DNA of 64,000 nucleotides from Streptomyces flaveolus (GTDB lineage: Bacteria > Actinomycetota > Actinomycetes > Streptomycetales > Streptomycetaceae). This document shows positions 15,782 to 24,362 of the stretch, piece by piece. The translations under genes and the position numbers were made by a program. The stretch covers positions 1 to 64,000 of the forward strand of contig NZ_JNWV01000027.1 of assembly GCF_000716535.1 (NCBI RefSeq). The letters are read 5' to 3'. Positions within the stretch are counted from its first letter, which is position 1, and each line of letters begins with the position of its first letter. Under the pieces are notes generated by a model. That model had not been told where the DNA came from. It worked only from the letters and a program-made list of their open reading frames with translations, and did not search any database.

Positions 15782-18700
15782 CTACTTCTCCGTGACCCCC
15801 GCCGAATCGAACGTGGCCACCTCGTGCATCGCCCGCGCCGTGCTCTGGACCAGCGGCAGGGCGAGCAGGGCGCCGGTGCCCTCGCCCAGGCGGAGGTCCA
15901 GGTCGACCAGGGGGCGCAGGCCCAGCTTGTTCAGGGCCGCCACGTGGCCAGGCTCGGCGCTGCGGTGGCCGGCGATGCAGGCCGCGAGGACCTCCGGGGC
16001 GATGGCGCGGGCCACGAGGGCCGCCGCGCCGGCGCTGACACCGTCCAGGATCACCGGCGTACGCAGCGAGGCGCCGCCGAGCAGCAGGCCCACCATGGCC
16101 GCGTGCTCGAAGCCGCCGATCGCCGCGAGGACGCCGATCGGATCGGCCGGGTCCGGCTGGTGGAGTTCCAGGGCACGGCGCACGACCTCCGTCTTGCGGG
16201 CGAGCGTCTCGTCGTTGATGCCCGTGCCGCGCCCCGTCACCTCCGCCGGGTCGGCGCCGGTGAACACGGAGATCAGCGCGGCGGACGCGGTGGTGTTGGC
16301 GATGCCCATCTCACCGGTGAGCAGCGCCTTGTTGCCGGCCGCCACCAGGTCGCGGGCGGTCTCGATGCCCACCTCGATGGCCGCCCTGGCCTCCTCACGG
16401 GTCATCGCGGGTCCGGTGGTCATGTCGGACGTACCGCCGCGGATCTTGCGGGGCAGCAGGCCCGGGGTGGCCGGCAGGTCGGCGGCCACGCCCACGTCCA
16501 CGACGCACACCTCGGCGCCGACCTGACTGGCGAAGGCGTTGCAGACGGCGCCCCCGCCGAGGAAGTTGGCCACCATCTGGGCGGTGACCTCCTGCGGCCA
16601 GGGGGTGACGCCCTGGGCGTGCACGCCGTGGTCGCCGGCGAAGATGGCGACGGCGGCGGGCTCCGGGATCGGCGGCGGGCACTGCCGGGACAGCCCGCAG
16701 AGCTGTGCGGAGATGATCTCCAGCATGCCGAGCGCGCCGGCCGGCTTGGTCATGCGCTTCTGGCGCTCCCATGCCTCACCGAGCGCCTTGGCGTCGAGCG
16801 GGCGGATCTGTGCGACGGTCTCGGCAAGCAGGTCGTGGGGTTCCTCTCCGGGCAGGGCGCGGCGGCCGTACGTCTCCTCGTGCACCACCCAGGACAGGGG
16901 GCGTCGCTTGGACCAGCCGGCCTGCATCAGCTCGGGCTCGTCCGGGAACTCGTCGACGTACCCGACACACAGGTAGGCGACGACCTCCAGGTGCTCGGGC
17001 AGGCCGAGCGCGCGGACCATCTCCCGCTCGTCGAAGAAGCTGACCCAGCCGACGCCGAGGCCTTCGGCACGGGCGGCGAGCCAGAGGTTCTCCACCGCGA
17101 GCGCCGAGGAGTAGGGCGCCATCTGCGGCTGGGTGTGACGGCCGAGCGTGTGCCGGCCGCCGCGGGTGGGGTCCGCGGTGACGACGATGTTGACCGGGGT
17201 GTCGAGGATGGCCTCGATCTTCAGTTCCTTGAACTGCTTGGCCCGGCCCTTCGGCAGCGACTTGGCGTACGCCTCGCGCTGCCGCATCGCCAGTTCGTGC
17301 ATCGTCCGCCGGGTCTCGGCGGACCGGATGACGACGAAGTCCCAGGGCTGCGAGTGGCCCACGGACGGCGCGGTGTGCGCGGCCTCCAGGACTCTGAGCA
17401 GCACCTCGTGCGGGATGGGGTCGCTGCGGAAGCCGTTGCGGATGTCGCGGCGCTCGCGCATCACCTTCAGGACGGCCTCGCGCTCGGCGTCGGCGTAGCC
17501 GGGTGCGGCGGGGCCCGGGGACTGTCGTGCTTCCGCCACTGGGACCGCGCTCTCTTCCTGGTCGGCGGCCCTGGTCTGCAGGTCCTCCGCGTGCTGGACG
17601 ACATCGGGGGTGGGCACCCCGGCCGGCTCGCCCTCGCGGGGCGCGGGCACGACGAGGGGGTGCGGCGGGGTGGGCGCCAGGTGCGGGGTGGTCGGCACCT
17701 GGCCCTCCACCGGCACGAACTCCCCGAGCGGCCGCGGATCCGCCCCCACGGGGAGCCCGGAGGGCAGCGGCTGCTCCGGGTGCTGCGCGTGCGGGGCGTC
17801 GGGTACGTCGGTCCCCGGCGCCGCGTCCGGGTGCGGGACGGCCTGTGCGGCCGGGGCGTCGGTGGCGTGCGGGACGCTCTCGGCGAGCTGCGGACCCTGG
17901 AGCACGACCGGCTCGACCACCTCGACGGCCTCGGGGGCGCCGGCACCCACGGAGGGGGCGGGTACGGCGGTCTGCGCCGGGTTCGCCCGTGCCGCATCGG
18001 CGTGGGGGGCCTCAGCGGGCACGGGTACGGCTGGGACCGGTGCCTGGGTGCCGTCGGCGTGGGGCACCTCCGCGGCCGGGGTGGCGGGCTGCGGCGTCTG
18101 GGGGGCGGCCGGGTCGGCGCCGTCGACCGCCACCTGGGCGACCGGCGCGTCGAGAACCTGGGCGGTGGCCGCGTCGGGAGCCGCGACCTCGTTCCGGGCG
18201 GCAGCCGCGGCGGTGGCTTCGCCCGCGCCGTGGGGGGCGACCGCATCGGGCGACTCGACCGCGCCCTGGGGAGCGACGGGGGCGTGGGCCTCGGCGGGAA
18301 GGTGGGGCTGGGCGGCGCCGGCGGCGTGCGCGGCGGCAGCCTGCTGGGCTTCGGCGCTCTGCTCGGCGCCGGTCGGCTGCGCAGGGTGGGCGGGCTGCGG
18401 CACCTCGGCGAGCTGCGCGTCGCCGGCAACCTGCTGCGCCCCTTCGGGCGTCTGCGCGCCGCTGTTGGCCTGCGGGGCGTCGGCCGGCTGCGGAGCACCA
18501 GCAATCTGCTCGGCGCCGGACGGCTGCGCGGCATCGGCGGCCTGCGACGTGCTGGCGACCTGCCCGGCATCGACGGCCTGCGGCGCCTCGGCGGGCTGCG
18601 CGTCGCCGGCGACCTGAGCCGCGTCGGCAGCCTGCGGCGCCTCGGCAAACTGCGCACCGTCGACGGCCTGTACCGCGTCGGGAGCCTGCTCAGCAACAGG

Positions 18701-20113
18701 AACCTGCGCAGGGTCGGCGGGCTGCGCGGCAGCCTGCGGAGCCTCGACACTCCGGGCACCACCGGCAGCCTGCGCCACGTCGGCAACCTGCGCCACGTCG
18801 GCAGCCTGCCCGACAACAGCAGCCTGTGCGGGGTCGGCGAGCTGCGCCGCGTCCGTAGCGTCCACAGCGGCCACCTCCCCGGCAGCCGGGGCCGGCCCGG
18901 CATCGCTGGGCTGCGAAGCCTCGCCCGGCTGTGCGCCATCGGCTGTCTCCGCCGGCGCCGGCGGCTGAGCCGTCGCCTCGGCAGGCGCACCGGCGACCGG
19001 AGCCGCGTCCGCAGCCCCCTCGGCACCGGTGGTCTCCGAAGGCAGCGCGCCGGCCGGTGCGGCCTGTTCCGGCGCCGTCTCGGCCGGAGCGCTCTGGTCC
19101 GCCGAGTCCGCCCCGGCGGCCTCCGGCAGCGGGGGTACCTGACCGGCCGCGGTCTGCTCGGCGCCCGCTTCAGCTCCCCGCACACCGCCCGGAACCCCGG
19201 CGACCTGCGCCGGCCCGGACTCGGCGTCAGCGGTCTGTACGGCCTGACCCGCCGGGTTCGCCTCGGCCGCGGGCGCCGCGTCGGCGACGGCACCGCCCTC
19301 ACCGGAAGCCACGTCCGCCCCGGTCACGCTCATCTGGGCAGCCTCCGCACCCGGCTCCCCTAGAGCCTGCGCGGCCTCGGTGCCCTGCGTCGCCGGTGCC
19401 GTGTACACCCCGTCGTGCGCGTGGACCGGCTGGACCCCGTCGTGGCCGTGGACGACCTGCACGTGGCCGGTGTCGCCGGTCGGGGACGACGCCTGGCTGG
19501 TGAGGCGGGCCACCGCCGCCTGGGCCGCGTCGGACGGGCCAACCGTTTCGGCAGCCGGGGCCTGGGTGGCGACCTGGGCCGCGCCCCAGGGGGCAGCGCT
19601 CTGCGGGGCTGCCTGGGACTGGGCGTCGAGGTATTCGGGGCCGCTCGCCGCCGGTCCGGGCTGCCGCACCGGCGCTCCCGCGGGGCCGCGGTCGGCGAGG
19701 GAGCGGACCGGGCTGGCGGAGGTGTCGGGGATCGGCGGGCCGAGGTGCAGCGGGCGGCGCGGCGGCTGCGGGGCGGCCGTCGGGTCGTGCGGCGCCGAGA
19801 GGATGGGTGACGGCGGTACCGACGCCGGGCCCGTGTCGGGCAGGCGGACACCGCTGAGGTCGACGGAGCCGCTGTCACGGCCGGACGTCTCGTGCGGGCC
19901 CGGCTCGTGGACGGCTTCCACCACCGGTTCCGGAGCGGGTGGCGGCACCTCGTTGCCCCACGCGCCCTGGGCACCCGGCAGCAGCAGGTCTTCGTCCTCG
20001 GCGGGAGCCTCGGAGAGGTAGGTGTACGCACCGTGCGCGGGGACGCCCGGCTGCTCCACCATGCCTGCGCTCTCCGGCTGCCCCTCGCCCGGGACCTGGC
20101 CGGTGTCGGTCAT
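15782..20113 (-). CDS. cobT: BluB-CobT fusion with long low-complexity N-terminus
   Basis: 1,443 aa. Residues 1-870 are Ala/Pro/Gln/Glu-rich and apparently disordered, with a run of Q-x-A-D/E-x-x hexapeptides at ~421-592. Residues ~878-1085 are a BluB-type flavin-destruction enzyme (RERRDIRNGF, PSVGHSQPWDFVVI, GLGVGWVSFFD, PELMQAGWSKRRPL), which makes 5,6-dimethylbenzimidazole from FMNH2. Residues ~1100-1440 are CobT, which transfers phosphoribose from nicotinate mononucleotide to DMB: FAGDHGVHAQGVTPWPQEVT, GGGAVCNAFA, GEMGIANTTASAA and GEGTGAL (E1411, equivalent to the catalytic Glu of Salmonella CobT). The fusion couples base synthesis to activation. The ATG at 20113 follows GCGAGGGG. Confidence 0.92.
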   Translation of the reverse strand: MTDTGQVPGEGQPESAGMVEQPGVPAHGAYTYLSEAPAEDEDLLLPGAQGAWGNEVPPPAPEPVVEAVHEPGPHETSGRDSGSVDLSGVRLPDTGPASVPPSPILSAPHDPTAAPQPPRRPLHLGPPIPDTSASPVRSLADRGPAGAPVRQPGPAASGPEYLDAQSQAAPQSAAPWGAAQVATQAPAAETVGPSDAAQAAVARLTSQASSPTGDTGHVQVVHGHDGVQPVHAHDGVYTAPATQGTEAAQALGEPGAEAAQMSVTGADVASGEGGAVADAAPAAEANPAGQAVQTADAESGPAQVAGVPGGVRGAEAGAEQTAAGQVPPLPEAAGADSADQSAPAETAPEQAAPAGALPSETTGAEGAADAAPVAGAPAEATAQPPAPAETADGAQPGEASQPSDAGPAPAAGEVAAVDATDAAQLADPAQAAVVGQAADVAQVADVAQAAGGARSVEAPQAAAQPADPAQVPVAEQAPDAVQAVDGAQFAEAPQAADAAQVAGDAQPAEAPQAVDAGQVASTSQAADAAQPSGAEQIAGAPQPADAPQANSGAQTPEGAQQVAGDAQLAEVPQPAHPAQPTGAEQSAEAQQAAAAHAAGAAQPHLPAEAHAPVAPQGAVESPDAVAPHGAGEATAAAAARNEVAAPDAATAQVLDAPVAQVAVDGADPAAPQTPQPATPAAEVPHADGTQAPVPAVPVPAEAPHADAARANPAQTAVPAPSVGAGAPEAVEVVEPVVLQGPQLAESVPHATDAPAAQAVPHPDAAPGTDVPDAPHAQHPEQPLPSGLPVGADPRPLGEFVPVEGQVPTTPHLAPTPPHPLVVPAPREGEPAGVPTPDVVQHAEDLQTRAADQEESAVPVAEARQSPGPAAPGYADAEREAVLKVMRERRDIRNGFRSDPIPHEVLLRVLEAAHTAPSVGHSQPWDFVVIRSAETRRTMHELAMRQREAYAKSLPKGRAKQFKELKIEAILDTPVNIVVTADPTRGGRHTLGRHTQPQMAPYSSALAVENLWLAARAEGLGVGWVSFFDEREMVRALGLPEHLEVVAYLCVGYVDEFPDEPELMQAGWSKRRPLSWVVHEETYGRRALPGEEPHDLLAETVAQIRPLDAKALGEAWERQKRMTKPAGALGMLEIISAQLCGLSRQCPPPIPEPAAVAIFAGDHGVHAQGVTPWPQEVTAQMVANFLGGGAVCNAFASQVGAEVCVVDVGVAADLPATPGLLPRKIRGGTSDMTTGPAMTREEARAAIEVGIETARDLVAAGNKALLTGEMGIANTTASAALISVFTGADPAEVTGRGTGINDETLARKTEVVRRALELHQPDPADPIGVLAAIGGFEHAAMVGLLLGGASLRTPVILDGVSAGAAALVARAIAPEVLAACIAGHRSAEPGHVAALNKLGLRPLVDLDLRLGEGTGALLALPLVQSTARAMHEVATFDSAGVTEK
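18338..18853 (-). repeat. Hexapeptide (18-bp) repeat tract inside cobT
   Basis: In residues ~421-592 of the fusion protein Gln recurs every six residues for about 28 units, with Ala-rich filling such as QLADPA, QVADVA, QPAEAP and QAADAA. There is one R-for-Q replacement, one extra Q and one single-residue slip near residue 560. The DNA therefore repeats with an 18-bp period. Flanking sequence is also Ala/Pro-rich but not phased. Confidence 0.85.
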
Positions 20114-20454
20114 GCGTACCCCTCGCCCATCGGTTAGTGCTCCTACGACCAGCTCACCCGGAACGGCGCACCGACCGCCCGCAGTGAAGAACGAGCGTCC
20201 GTGCCCAGCGGCACGACGACCCGCCGGAAAAGGCGACAAAGCCATTCAGTGGCATTGTCCCGGTCGTCGCACCGTCGCGACAGCAAGATCCGCGACAGCC
20301 CGCTGTGGACTGCGCCACGTTGCGCGTCCTCCGGTTCCGCCGTACCACACCCACCCCAAAACGGGCGCGCGTTCCGGACATTGGTGAACGAAGTTCGGCC
20401 CACCGGTGCGGTACAACGATCGGCCAGCCTACCGCGCGCGGTACGACAACAGGA
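20114..20454. other. Intergenic between cobL and cobT
   Basis: 341 bp, minus-strand leader of the cobT fusion gene. I searched it for a cobalamin riboswitch. One GCCACTG occurs (minus strand, ~20256), but the other conserved B12-box elements are absent, so I do not call one. No gene is supported. Confidence 0.5.
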
Positions 20455-21678
20455 TCACGGGGCGCGGTCCGGAAGCACCCCGGTGAGCAGGAACGCAACG
20501 TTCCGCTCGGTCTCGGTCCAGGCCCGGGTGTCGAGTTCGACGGACTGGAGCAGGGCGCACTCGACCCGGTATCCGTGCTCGGCCAGGTCGCGGCCGACGC
20601 GTTCGGCGGCGTCCCGGGTGGCGGCGTGCGTGACGATGCGCTGCGGGCGCCGGTCGGCGACCGCGGAGACGACGGCCGGTCCCCCGCCACCGACCCGTAC
20701 GACGTCCGGTTCGTGAAGGTTTTCGAGGACGTGCGGGGCGCTGCCGTGCACGATCTGGAGCTGGACGCCGAAGCGGCGCGCGGCACTCTCGGTGCGGGCG
20801 CAGGCAGCCGGGTCGTGGTCGACGGCGATGACGGCCGCGCCGGCGCGCGCGGCCTCGGCGGCGAACGCGCCGCTGCCGCAGCCGATGTCCCAGACGAGGT
20901 CGCCGACGCGGGGCCCGAGGCGCGCGAGTTGGGCGGCGCGCAGCAGTTGGGTCTCGCCCTCGCCGAGACCGCCGGCCGGTCCTGCGTCGTAGCTCTGGTC
21001 GGGCTGCACCCAGCCGCGCGGGCCGGCGCCGGGGTCGCGTCCGGCGATCCAGCCGCCGCCCTCCTGCGCGGCGGCCGGTCCGCCGATGACGATGACGACG
21101 TTGGGGTCGCGCCAGCTGTGGTCGGCGGCCTTGTCGGAGGTGACGACGCTGACCTGTTCGCGTTCGGTGCCCAGTTCCTCGCAGATGACGAAGGTGCGGT
21201 GCACGCCCTCCAGGAGGAGGCCGAGTTCGGCGGGGCCGGCGCCCGGCGAGGTGAGGACGGCGACCTTGGTGTGGGCGCGGCACACGTTCACGGCCCGGCG
21301 CAGGGTGCGCGGGTGGGCGACGACGACCTGGGCGTCGTCCCAGGGCATGCCGGCGCGGGCGAAGGCGGCGGCGACGGAGGAGACGGCGGGGACGACCTCG
21401 ACCTCCAGGCCGAACTCCGGCGCGCGCAGGGTTCGGACCACACCGAAGAAGCCGGGGTCGCCGTCGGCGAGTACGACCGCGGTGCCGCGGTGGGCGGCGA
21501 TGCGGCGGGCGGCCAGGGCGAGGCTGCCGAGGCGGACGCGTTCGGCGGTGGGCGGGACCTCGGGCAGCGCCAGGTGGTGGGCGGCGCCGGCCACGAGGGT
21601 GGCGGCGCCGAGGGCGGCCCGTCCCGCGTCGGTCAGCGGCGAGCCGTCCCAGCCGATCACCGTGACCCGGTCGGCCAT
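20455..21678 (-). CDS. cobL: Precorrin-6Y C5,15-methyltransferase (CbiE-CbiT fusion)
   Basis: 407 aa. The N-terminal half is a CbiE tetrapyrrole methylase (VTVIGWDGSPLTDAGRAALG, VLADGDPGFFGVVRTL, VPAVSSVAAAFARAGMPWDDA). The C-terminal half is the CbiT SAM methyltransferase (GETQLLRAAQLARLGPRVGDLVWDIGCGSGAFAAEAAR). It methylates precorrin-6Y at C5 and C15 with decarboxylation of the C12 acetate. The ATG at 21678 is where the CbiE strand begins. It lies upstream of the cobT fusion on the same strand, separated by 341 bp, so it may have its own transcript. Confidence 0.93.
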   Translation of the reverse strand: MADRVTVIGWDGSPLTDAGRAALGAATLVAGAAHHLALPEVPPTAERVRLGSLALAARRIAAHRGTAVVLADGDPGFFGVVRTLRAPEFGLEVEVVPAVSSVAAAFARAGMPWDDAQVVVAHPRTLRRAVNVCRAHTKVAVLTSPGAGPAELGLLLEGVHRTFVICEELGTEREQVSVVTSDKAADHSWRDPNVVIVIGGPAAAQEGGGWIAGRDPGAGPRGWVQPDQSYDAGPAGGLGEGETQLLRAAQLARLGPRVGDLVWDIGCGSGAFAAEAARAGAAVIAVDHDPAACARTESAARRFGVQLQIVHGSAPHVLENLHEPDVVRVGGGGPAVVSAVADRRPQRIVTHAATRDAAERVGRDLAEHGYRVECALLQSVELDTRAWTETERNVAFLLTGVLPDRAP

Positions 21679-21769
21679 CGTCGTCAGTCTCCCGTGGTTC
21701 TGCGCAGGTCTTCGAGGGGGGAATGCCCGGGGCGGGCTCCGTGAGGGTACCTGGTGAAGCTCGGAAGGC

Positions 21770-22408
21770 TCAGTTCCAGTCCGAGTACGACGTGAAACCC
21801 CCGGTGTCGGCCAGCTGCTCGCCGACCCCGGCGAGGTCCTCCGGGAGCAGGCTCCAGACGATGACGTCCGTGCGCACCTCGGTCCAGGCACCGTCCTCGG
21901 TCCTGGCGCGGGCTATCCAGGCGTTGCGCAGGACGCCCTCGCTGATGCAGCCGATCTTCTGGGCCACCTGCTGGGAGGCGGTGTTGTCGGCGGCGGTGCG
22001 CAGTTCGAGCCGTTCGAACTTCTGGTCGTGGAAGAGCCACTGGGCGGTGGCGAGGACGGCTTCGGAGGCGTAGCCCTCGCCGCGCGCCCAGGGGGCGATG
22101 ACGTAGGCGATCTGGCTGGCGCGGACGCGCCAGTCCGTGTTCCTGAGGTGGACGATGCCGACGAGCCTCTGGGTGAGGAACTCGGTGACGGCGAGGACTA
22201 TGCCGCGGCCCTCGGTGCGTTCGTCCGGGGCGACGCGGGTGATCCACCGGTGGGCGTCGGCCTCGGTGTAGGGGTGGGGGACGGTGGTCCAGGCGACGAC
22301 CTGCTCGTCGTTCATCATGTCGGCCAGGGCGGGCACGTCGTCCTCGTCGAGGGGACGCAGCACCAACCGCTCCGTGCTGATGGAGATGTTGGGGAAGGTG
22401 CTCGTCAT
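21770..22408 (-). CDS. RimJ/RimL-like GNAT acetyltransferase
   Basis: 212 aa. The N-terminus has the TERLVLRPLDEDDVPAL signature of RimJ/RimL-type N-acetyltransferases. VLAVTEFLTQRLVGIVHLRN, YVIAPWARGEGYASEAVLATAQWLF (acetyl-CoA loop) and NTASQQVAQKIGCISEGVLRNAW follow the fold order. It probably acetylates a protein N-terminus or small amine. A GGAG lies 8 nt before the ATG. It is downstream of the metQ terminator and upstream of cobL, likely as a separate unit. Confidence 0.88.
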   Translation of the reverse strand: MTSTFPNISISTERLVLRPLDEDDVPALADMMNDEQVVAWTTVPHPYTEADAHRWITRVAPDERTEGRGIVLAVTEFLTQRLVGIVHLRNTDWRVRASQIAYVIAPWARGEGYASEAVLATAQWLFHDQKFERLELRTAADNTASQQVAQKIGCISEGVLRNAWIARARTEDGAWTEVRTDVIVWSLLPEDLAGVGEQLADTGGFTSYSDWN

Positions 22409-22509
22409 GCGCCGCTCCGTAACCTTCGGAAGTTCCTCGAAAGACCGTCAGGACCGTCAGGTCTGCTGAACTGCCCAGCATGCAGCATGAAACCACTGAA
22501 CCGCACGAC

Positions 22510-22540
22510 GGGGTCCACACCCGGTGAGGGAGTGGACCCC
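22510..22540 (-). terminator. Terminator of the methionine ABC operon
   Basis: GGGGTCCAC (22510-22518) pairs with GTGGACCCC (22532-22540). An outer CGCAC (22502-22506) can also pair with GTGCG (22541-22545) across a bulge. It lies 30 nt 3' of the last metQ stop codon. Confidence 0.78.
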
Positions 22541-22569
22541 GTGCGTCGCGAAACGCCGTGTGCGCGCCG

Positions 22570-23391
22570 TCAGCCGCCGGTCGCCGGCAGGACGGACCCG
22601 TGGTACTTGTCCTGGATGAACGTCCGCACCTCGGGCGAGAGGAGCAGCTTCGCGAGCTTCTTCACCCGTGGGTCGTCCTCGTCGCCGCGCTTCACGGCGA
22701 GGAGGTTGGCGTAGGGGTTGTCCTTCGCCGACTCCAGGAGGACCGCGTCCCTGGTGGGGCTGAGGCCCGCGTCCTGGGCGTAGTTGTTGTTGACGACCGC
22801 GGCGTCCACGTCGTCGAGCGAGCGGGGCAGCTGCGCGGCTTCCAGCTCCCGGAACTTCAGGTGCCGGGGGTTGGACGTGACGTCCGCGGGGGACGCGTCG
22901 GTGCCGGCGCCGGCCTTCAGTCCGATGACGCCGCCCGCGGCCAGCAGCTTGAGGGCGCGGCCCTCGTTGGTGATGTCGTTCGGCACGGCGACGGTGGCTC
23001 CGTCGGCGAGCTCGGTGACCTTCTTCGCCTTGTGGGAGTAGACGCCCATGGGCGGCAGGTAGGGCTTGACCACGGGGACGAGGTCGGTGCCCTTGGACTT
23101 GTTGAAGTCGTCCAGGTAGGGCTGGTTCTGGTAGAGGTTCGCGTCCAGCTCGCCCTCCTGGAGGGCGGTGTTCGGCAGGACGTAGTCCGTGAACTCCTTG
23201 ATCTCCAGCTTCAGGCCGGCCTTGGCGGCGAGGTGGTCCTTGACGTAGGTGAGCACCTCGCCGGCCGGGACGGCGGTGGCGCCGACGACGAGGGTGTCGT
23301 CCTCGCCACCGCCCTTGCCGGAGTCCGTGCCGGAGCCGCAGGCGGTCAGGCCGAGGGCCAGGGCCGCGACGGCGATGACGGACATGCGCAT
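22570..23391 (-). CDS. metQ: Methionine ABC transporter binding lipoprotein, copy 2
   Basis: 273 aa NlpA/MetQ-family lipoprotein. It has a short signal and the lipobox LTAC (Cys18), then VVGATAVPAGEVL, the domain core IKEFTDYVLPNTALQEGELDANLYQNQPYLDDFNKSKGTDLV, IAVPND-type AVPNDITNEGRALKLL, and C-terminal SPEVRTFIQDKYHGSVLPA. It delivers methionine to MetI/MetN. It lies 20 nt downstream of a second, clearly paralogous metQ, so this is a local duplication with possibly different ligand preference (L-Met, D-Met or Met-sulfoxide). It is last in the operon, followed by a hairpin terminator. Confidence 0.92.
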   Translation of the reverse strand: MRMSVIAVAALALGLTACGSGTDSGKGGGEDDTLVVGATAVPAGEVLTYVKDHLAAKAGLKLEIKEFTDYVLPNTALQEGELDANLYQNQPYLDDFNKSKGTDLVPVVKPYLPPMGVYSHKAKKVTELADGATVAVPNDITNEGRALKLLAAGGVIGLKAGAGTDASPADVTSNPRHLKFRELEAAQLPRSLDDVDAAVVNNNYAQDAGLSPTRDAVLLESAKDNPYANLLAVKRGDEDDPRVKKLAKLLLSPEVRTFIQDKYHGSVLPATGG

Positions 23392-23411
23392 CGGTTCGGT
23401 CCCCTCGGGGC

Positions 23412-24242
23412 TCAGAAGGACGGGATGACCGAGCCCTGGTACTTGTCCTCGATGAACTTCTTGACCTCGGGCGAGGTGAGGAGCTTGGCGAGCTTCTTCA
23501 CGCGCGGGTCCTTCTCGTTGCCCTCCTTGACCGCGAGGAAGTTGCCGTACGGGCTGTTCTTCGCGGACTCCAGGACCAGGGCGTCCTGGGCGGGCTTGAT
23601 GCCGGCGGAGATGGCGTAGTTGCCGTTGATCACGGCCGCGTCCACGTCGTCCAGGGAGCGCGCGGTCTGGGCCGCCTCGACCTCCTTGAACTTGAGGTCC
23701 TTGGGGTTCTTGGTGATGTCCTGCGGGGTCGCCTCGGTGCCGACGCCGTCCTTGAGGGTGATGAGCCCGTTGGCGGCGAGCAGCTTCAGGGCGCGGGCCT
23801 CGTTGACGGCGTCGTTCGGGACGGCGATGGTCGCACCGCTCTTGAGGGCGTCGGCCTTCTTGACCTTGTGGGAGTACAGGCCGAGCGGCTCCAGGTGCAC
23901 CGTGACGACGGGCGCGATGTGGGTGCCGCGCTTCTTGTTGAAGTCGTCGAGGTACGGCTGGTTCTGGAAGTAGTTGGCGTCCACCGAACCGTCCTCGGTC
24001 GCCGTGTTCGGCGTGATGTAGTCGGTGAACTCCTTGACCTCCAGGTCGAGGCCCGCCTTCTTCGCCAGCTTGTCCTTGACGAAGTTCAGGATCTCGGCGT
24101 GCGGGGTCGGGCTCGCGGCGACGACGAGCGGGCCGCTGTAGTCGGAGGAGGCGGAGTCCTTGTCCGAGCCGCAGGCGGTGAGCCCGAAGGTGACGGCTCC
24201 GGCGGCGAGGACGGCGGTGGTGAACTTGGCGGTGTTACGCAC
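23412..24242 (-). CDS. metQ: Methionine ABC transporter binding lipoprotein, copy 1
   Basis: 276 aa NlpA/MetQ lipoprotein with lipobox LTAC (Cys24) and the same motif order as its neighbour (VKEFTDYITPNTATEDGSVDANYFQNQPYLDDFNKKRGTHI; IAVPNDAVNEARALKLL; SPEVKKFIEDKYQGSVIPSF). The pair differs mainly in the first domain and around the ligand-proximal Asn/Tyr region, so both are probably functional. GTG start with AAGGAAAGG upstream. It is third of four cistrons in metN-metI-metQ-metQ. Confidence 0.92.
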   Translation of the reverse strand: MRNTAKFTTAVLAAGAVTFGLTACGSDKDSASSDYSGPLVVAASPTPHAEILNFVKDKLAKKAGLDLEVKEFTDYITPNTATEDGSVDANYFQNQPYLDDFNKKRGTHIAPVVTVHLEPLGLYSHKVKKADALKSGATIAVPNDAVNEARALKLLAANGLITLKDGVGTEATPQDITKNPKDLKFKEVEAAQTARSLDDVDAAVINGNYAISAGIKPAQDALVLESAKNSPYGNFLAVKEGNEKDPRVKKLAKLLTSPEVKKFIEDKYQGSVIPSF

Positions 24243-24362
24243 GAAAAGTGCCTTTCCTTAAGGGTGGTGCGACCCCGGATTCAGGGGCTGTCGGCGCGAA
24301 GCGCCGTCGTTGAGGGGTGGTGGTCGGGTGACGGGTGGGCGAACGGGGAACTCTGCGGAAGC

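Noticed and set aside
15740..19363. A 1,207-codon open frame on the plus strand
   Set aside because: It is antisense to the BluB-CobT fusion, whose domains are unambiguous. The plus-strand product is low-complexity Gly/Arg/Leu and arises from the repetitive GC-rich coding of the other strand.
20114..20454. Possible cobalamin riboswitch before cobT (GCCACTG on the minus strand near 20256)
   Set aside because: Only this short motif is present; the other conserved B12-box segments and the expected helices are missing. A covariance-model search (Rfam cobalamin) would settle it.
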